Made by a program: the position numbers and the translations under genes. Below the pieces are notes generated by a model. The model saw only the letters and a list, made by a program, of their open reading frames with translations. It was not told where the DNA came from and searched no databases. 64,000 bases of DNA from Flavobacterium limnophilum (GTDB lineage: Bacteria; Bacteroidota; Bacteroidia; Flavobacteriales; Flavobacteriaceae), in the NCBI RefSeq assembly GCF_027111315.2, contig NZ_CP114289.2:3782001-3846000 (forward strand). Direction: 5' to 3'. Shown piece by piece: positions 62,296 to 64,000 of this stretch. Positions within the stretch are counted from its first letter, which is position 1. Every line of letters begins with the position of its first letter.

Positions 62296-63570
62296 ATGAC
62301 AATTTTACTTTTAGGTTCTGGAGGAAGAGAACACGCTTTTGCTTGGAAAATGATTCAAAGTCCGCTTTGCGACAAACTTTTTGTGGCACCGGGAAATGCA
62401 GGAACGGCTTCGATAGCCAACAATGTTGACATCAGCCCGACTGATTTTGATGCCGTAAAAGCATTGGTTCTTCAGGAAAAAGTGGAAATGGTGGTTGTTG
62501 GACCAGAAGATCCATTGGTAAAAGGGATTTTCGACTTTTTCAAAAACGACATCGATTTAAAAGATATTCCAGTTATTGGACCATCAAAATTAGGAGCAAC
62601 TCTTGAAGGAAGTAAAGAATTTGCCAAAGAATTTTTGATGAAACACAACATTCCAACGGCAGCTTACGATAGTTTCACGGCTGAAACGGTAGAAAAAGGA
62701 TGTGATTTCCTAGAAACTTTGCAACCGCCTTATGTTTTGAAAGCCGATGGATTGGCAGCAGGAAAAGGAGTTTTAATCATTCACGATTTGGCGGAAGCCA
62801 AGGAAGAATTGAGAAATATGTTGGTGGGTCAAAAATTTGGTGAAGCCAGTTCCAAAGTGGTGATCGAAGAATTTTTGGACGGAATTGAATTGAGCTGTTT
62901 CGTATTGACCGACGGAAAAAGCTATAAAATATTGCCAACTGCCAAAGATTACAAACGCATTGGCGAAGGCGACACGGGTTTGAACACGGGTGGAATGGGA
63001 GCGGTTTCCCCGGTTCCTTATGTTGACGCGGTGTTGATGGAAAAAATTGAAACACGTATCGTTAAACCAACAATTGAAGGTTTCCAAAAAGATGGAATCG
63101 AATACAAAGGATTTGTGTTTATTGGATTAATCAACGTGAAAAACGAACCCATCGTAATTGAATATAACGTGAGAATGGGCGATCCAGAAACCGAAGTGGT
63201 GGTCCCAAGAATGAAATCGGATTTGGTGGAATTGTTTTTGGCTGTGGCCAATGAAAAACTGGACGAATTCGAACTGGAAATTGACGAAAGAAGCGCCACG
63301 ACAATTGTGGTGGTTTCTGGCGGTTATCCAGAAGATTTCGAGAAAGGAAAAGTAATTTCGGGCTTGGAAACCATTGAAGATTCGATTGTTTTTCACGCCG
63401 GAACAAAACTGGATAACGGAAATGTAGTTTCTAATGGAGGAAGAGTTTTAACGGTGACTTCGTTTGGAGACAACTTCGAAGAGGCCATAAAAAAATCTTA
63501 CCAAAATATAGACAAGCTGCATTTTGATAAGATGTATTTTAGAAAAGATATTGGAAACGACCTTAAATAA
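62296..63570 (+). CDS. purD: Phosphoribosylamine--glycine ligase
   Basis: A 424-residue GAR synthetase of purine biosynthesis (ATP-grasp). Motifs: MTILLLGSGGREHAFAWKM at the N-terminus, VVGPEDPLVKGIFD, YVLKADGLAAGKGVLI (ATP-grasp loop), NTGGMGAVSPVPY and YNVRMGDPETEVVVPRM. The start at 62296 (MTILLLG) begins the conserved strand; the longer frame from 62233 is only leader sequence and overlaps the -7 box. Length is normal. Confidence 0.96.
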   Translation: MTILLLGSGGREHAFAWKMIQSPLCDKLFVAPGNAGTASIANNVDISPTDFDAVKALVLQEKVEMVVVGPEDPLVKGIFDFFKNDIDLKDIPVIGPSKLGATLEGSKEFAKEFLMKHNIPTAAYDSFTAETVEKGCDFLETLQPPYVLKADGLAAGKGVLIIHDLAEAKEELRNMLVGQKFGEASSKVVIEEFLDGIELSCFVLTDGKSYKILPTAKDYKRIGEGDTGLNTGGMGAVSPVPYVDAVLMEKIETRIVKPTIEGFQKDGIEYKGFVFIGLINVKNEPIVIEYNVRMGDPETEVVVPRMKSDLVELFLAVANEKLDEFELEIDERSATTIVVVSGGYPEDFEKGKVISGLETIEDSIVFHAGTKLDNGNVVSNGGRVLTVTSFGDNFEEAIKKSYQNIDKLHFDKMYFRKDIGNDLK

Positions 63571-63579
63571 TTTAAAGAC

Positions 63580-63608
63580 CTCTTATTCCCCTTTAGGGGT
63601 TAGGGGCT
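63580..63608. repeat. REP-like repeat between purD and the DUF6341-like gene
   Basis: CCCC (63588-63591) and GGGG (63596-63599) around TTTA, followed by TTAGGGGC. It matches a common flavobacterial intergenic repeat type and lies against the stop of the convergent gene. Confidence 0.6.
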
Positions 63609-63839
63609 TTATTTCAAGAAAGAGTGGGCGGTAGTATCTTGGTTTTCCTCTCCTTTTTCGTCGTACATTTTTAATTGTTTACACCAATATACGATGGCAA
63701 CTGCACAAATGGCCATAAAAATCCAGTTAAGAAGATTAGCGGCAAACCAGTGAGTAAGCTCTAATTCTCTTAGAAAATTGTGTAGTGCGAAAAAAATGTT
63801 TTCAAATAACCATTGAATTCCTTCAAAAAATGCTCTCAT
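63609..63839 (-). CDS. Small membrane protein (DUF6341-like)
   Basis: A 76-residue protein: an amphipathic N-terminal helix (FEGIQWLFENIFFALHNFLR), one membrane helix (~residues 35-53, NLLNWIFMAICAVAIVYW) and a polar tail (YDEKGEENQDTTAHSF). It resembles the small DUF6341 proteins that I associate with purD and a DUF6427 gene in flavobacteria. Its function is unknown. Confidence 0.7.
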   Translation of the reverse strand: MRAFFEGIQWLFENIFFALHNFLRELELTHWFAANLLNWIFMAICAVAIVYWCKQLKMYDEKGEENQDTTAHSFLK

Positions 63840-63887
63840 CTTTGTACAAGTATTATATTTACAATCGCAAAAGTATAAAATATCCTT

Positions 63888-64000
63888 ATGATTACAAGTG
63901 TTTTTAAAAAATCTACACCATTAAATTTAATTTTGGTTGTGTTTTTAATGCTGGTTTTCTTTTTATTGTACCAAATTCAAGATTTATCTTGGACCGATTC
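63888..64000 (+). CDS. DUF6427-like membrane protein, N-terminal fragment (runs off window)
   Basis: ATG at 63888 opens a frame to the window end, reading MITSVFKKSTPLNLILVVFL, then a hydrophobic segment (MLVFFLLYQIQDLSW). This fits the start of a multi-spanning DUF6427-like protein, expected next to a DUF6341-like gene. Only ~37 residues are visible. Confidence 0.55.
   Translation, partial: MITSVFKKSTPLNLILVVFLMLVFFLLYQIQDLSWTD

Overview
The window is a chromosomal segment of a low-GC member of the Bacteroidota, most likely Flavobacterium or a close relative. Three things support this. The gene families are typical of the group: DUF4175, DUF6909, DUF6341/DUF6427-like, head-GIN DUF2807, and several secreted proteins with C-terminal type IX secretion (T9SS) sorting domains. 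The promoters show the Bacteroidota -7 element TAnnTTTG. Starts generally lack a Shine-Dalgarno sequence. No rRNA and no complete prophage is seen; one tRNA (Cys, GCA) is present.

Layout. 1-3.7 kb: the end of trpS, a HepT/MntA toxin-antitoxin pair, dprA and a divergent HU/SPOR-domain protein. 3.7-8.3 kb: a secreted TonB-C protein, a Pif1/RecD-like helicase, an OmpH/Skp-like lipoprotein and a methyltransferase. 8.3-14.2 kb: mnmG, ybeY and a DUF4175 membrane protein, carrying four parS-like sites, three of them exactly 47 bp apart. 14.3-22.2 kb: gltX, a beta-barrel protein, an SPFH protein, a YtxH/holin-like envelope operon, glnS, a RelE-type toxin-antitoxin pair joined to folB, and tRNA-Cys. 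22.2-30 kb: a LysE exporter, DUF2807, RNase R, an NHL-repeat T9SS protein, DUF2007, a 600-bp AT-rich gene-free stretch, rpiB and a zinc/cation efflux protein. 30-37.8 kb: two overlapping DUF3857 transglutaminase-like paralogues, DUF1294, a Fic protein lying between two nearly identical long palindromes, and tex.

37.9-48 kb is an accessory surface and secretion region. It holds a GH8 glucanase and a 1631-residue T9SS adhesin with ten near-identical 46-residue repeats. Next come a DUF6916 protein, a GNAT acetyltransferase, three phage-tail-collar (MdpB-like) proteins, a Tat-signal protein and tatA. 48-55 kb has a small inverted-repeat element (MITE-like), a GH3 protein, an ATPase plus DUF4276/Toprim-like pair (possible defence module), a carboxypeptidase-regulatory-domain protein and DUF6909. 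55-64 kb holds polysaccharide genes (UDP-glucuronate decarboxylase, a glycosylphosphotransferase, a GT4 glycosyltransferase, wecB and a CapK/PaaK-like ligase). These are interspersed with an ORF6N gene, an orphan HigA and several REP-like palindromes. purD and DUF6341/DUF6427-like genes follow.

The strongest leads are six. They are the evenly spaced parS cluster, the palindrome-bracketed Fic gene, the collar-protein/giant-adhesin neighbourhood, the ATPase-DUF4276 pair, the MITE-like element at 48.2-48.4 kb, and the family of palindromes upstream of and inside the ORF6N gene. Coordinates and motifs were read by eye; family names come from motif recognition, not database searches.
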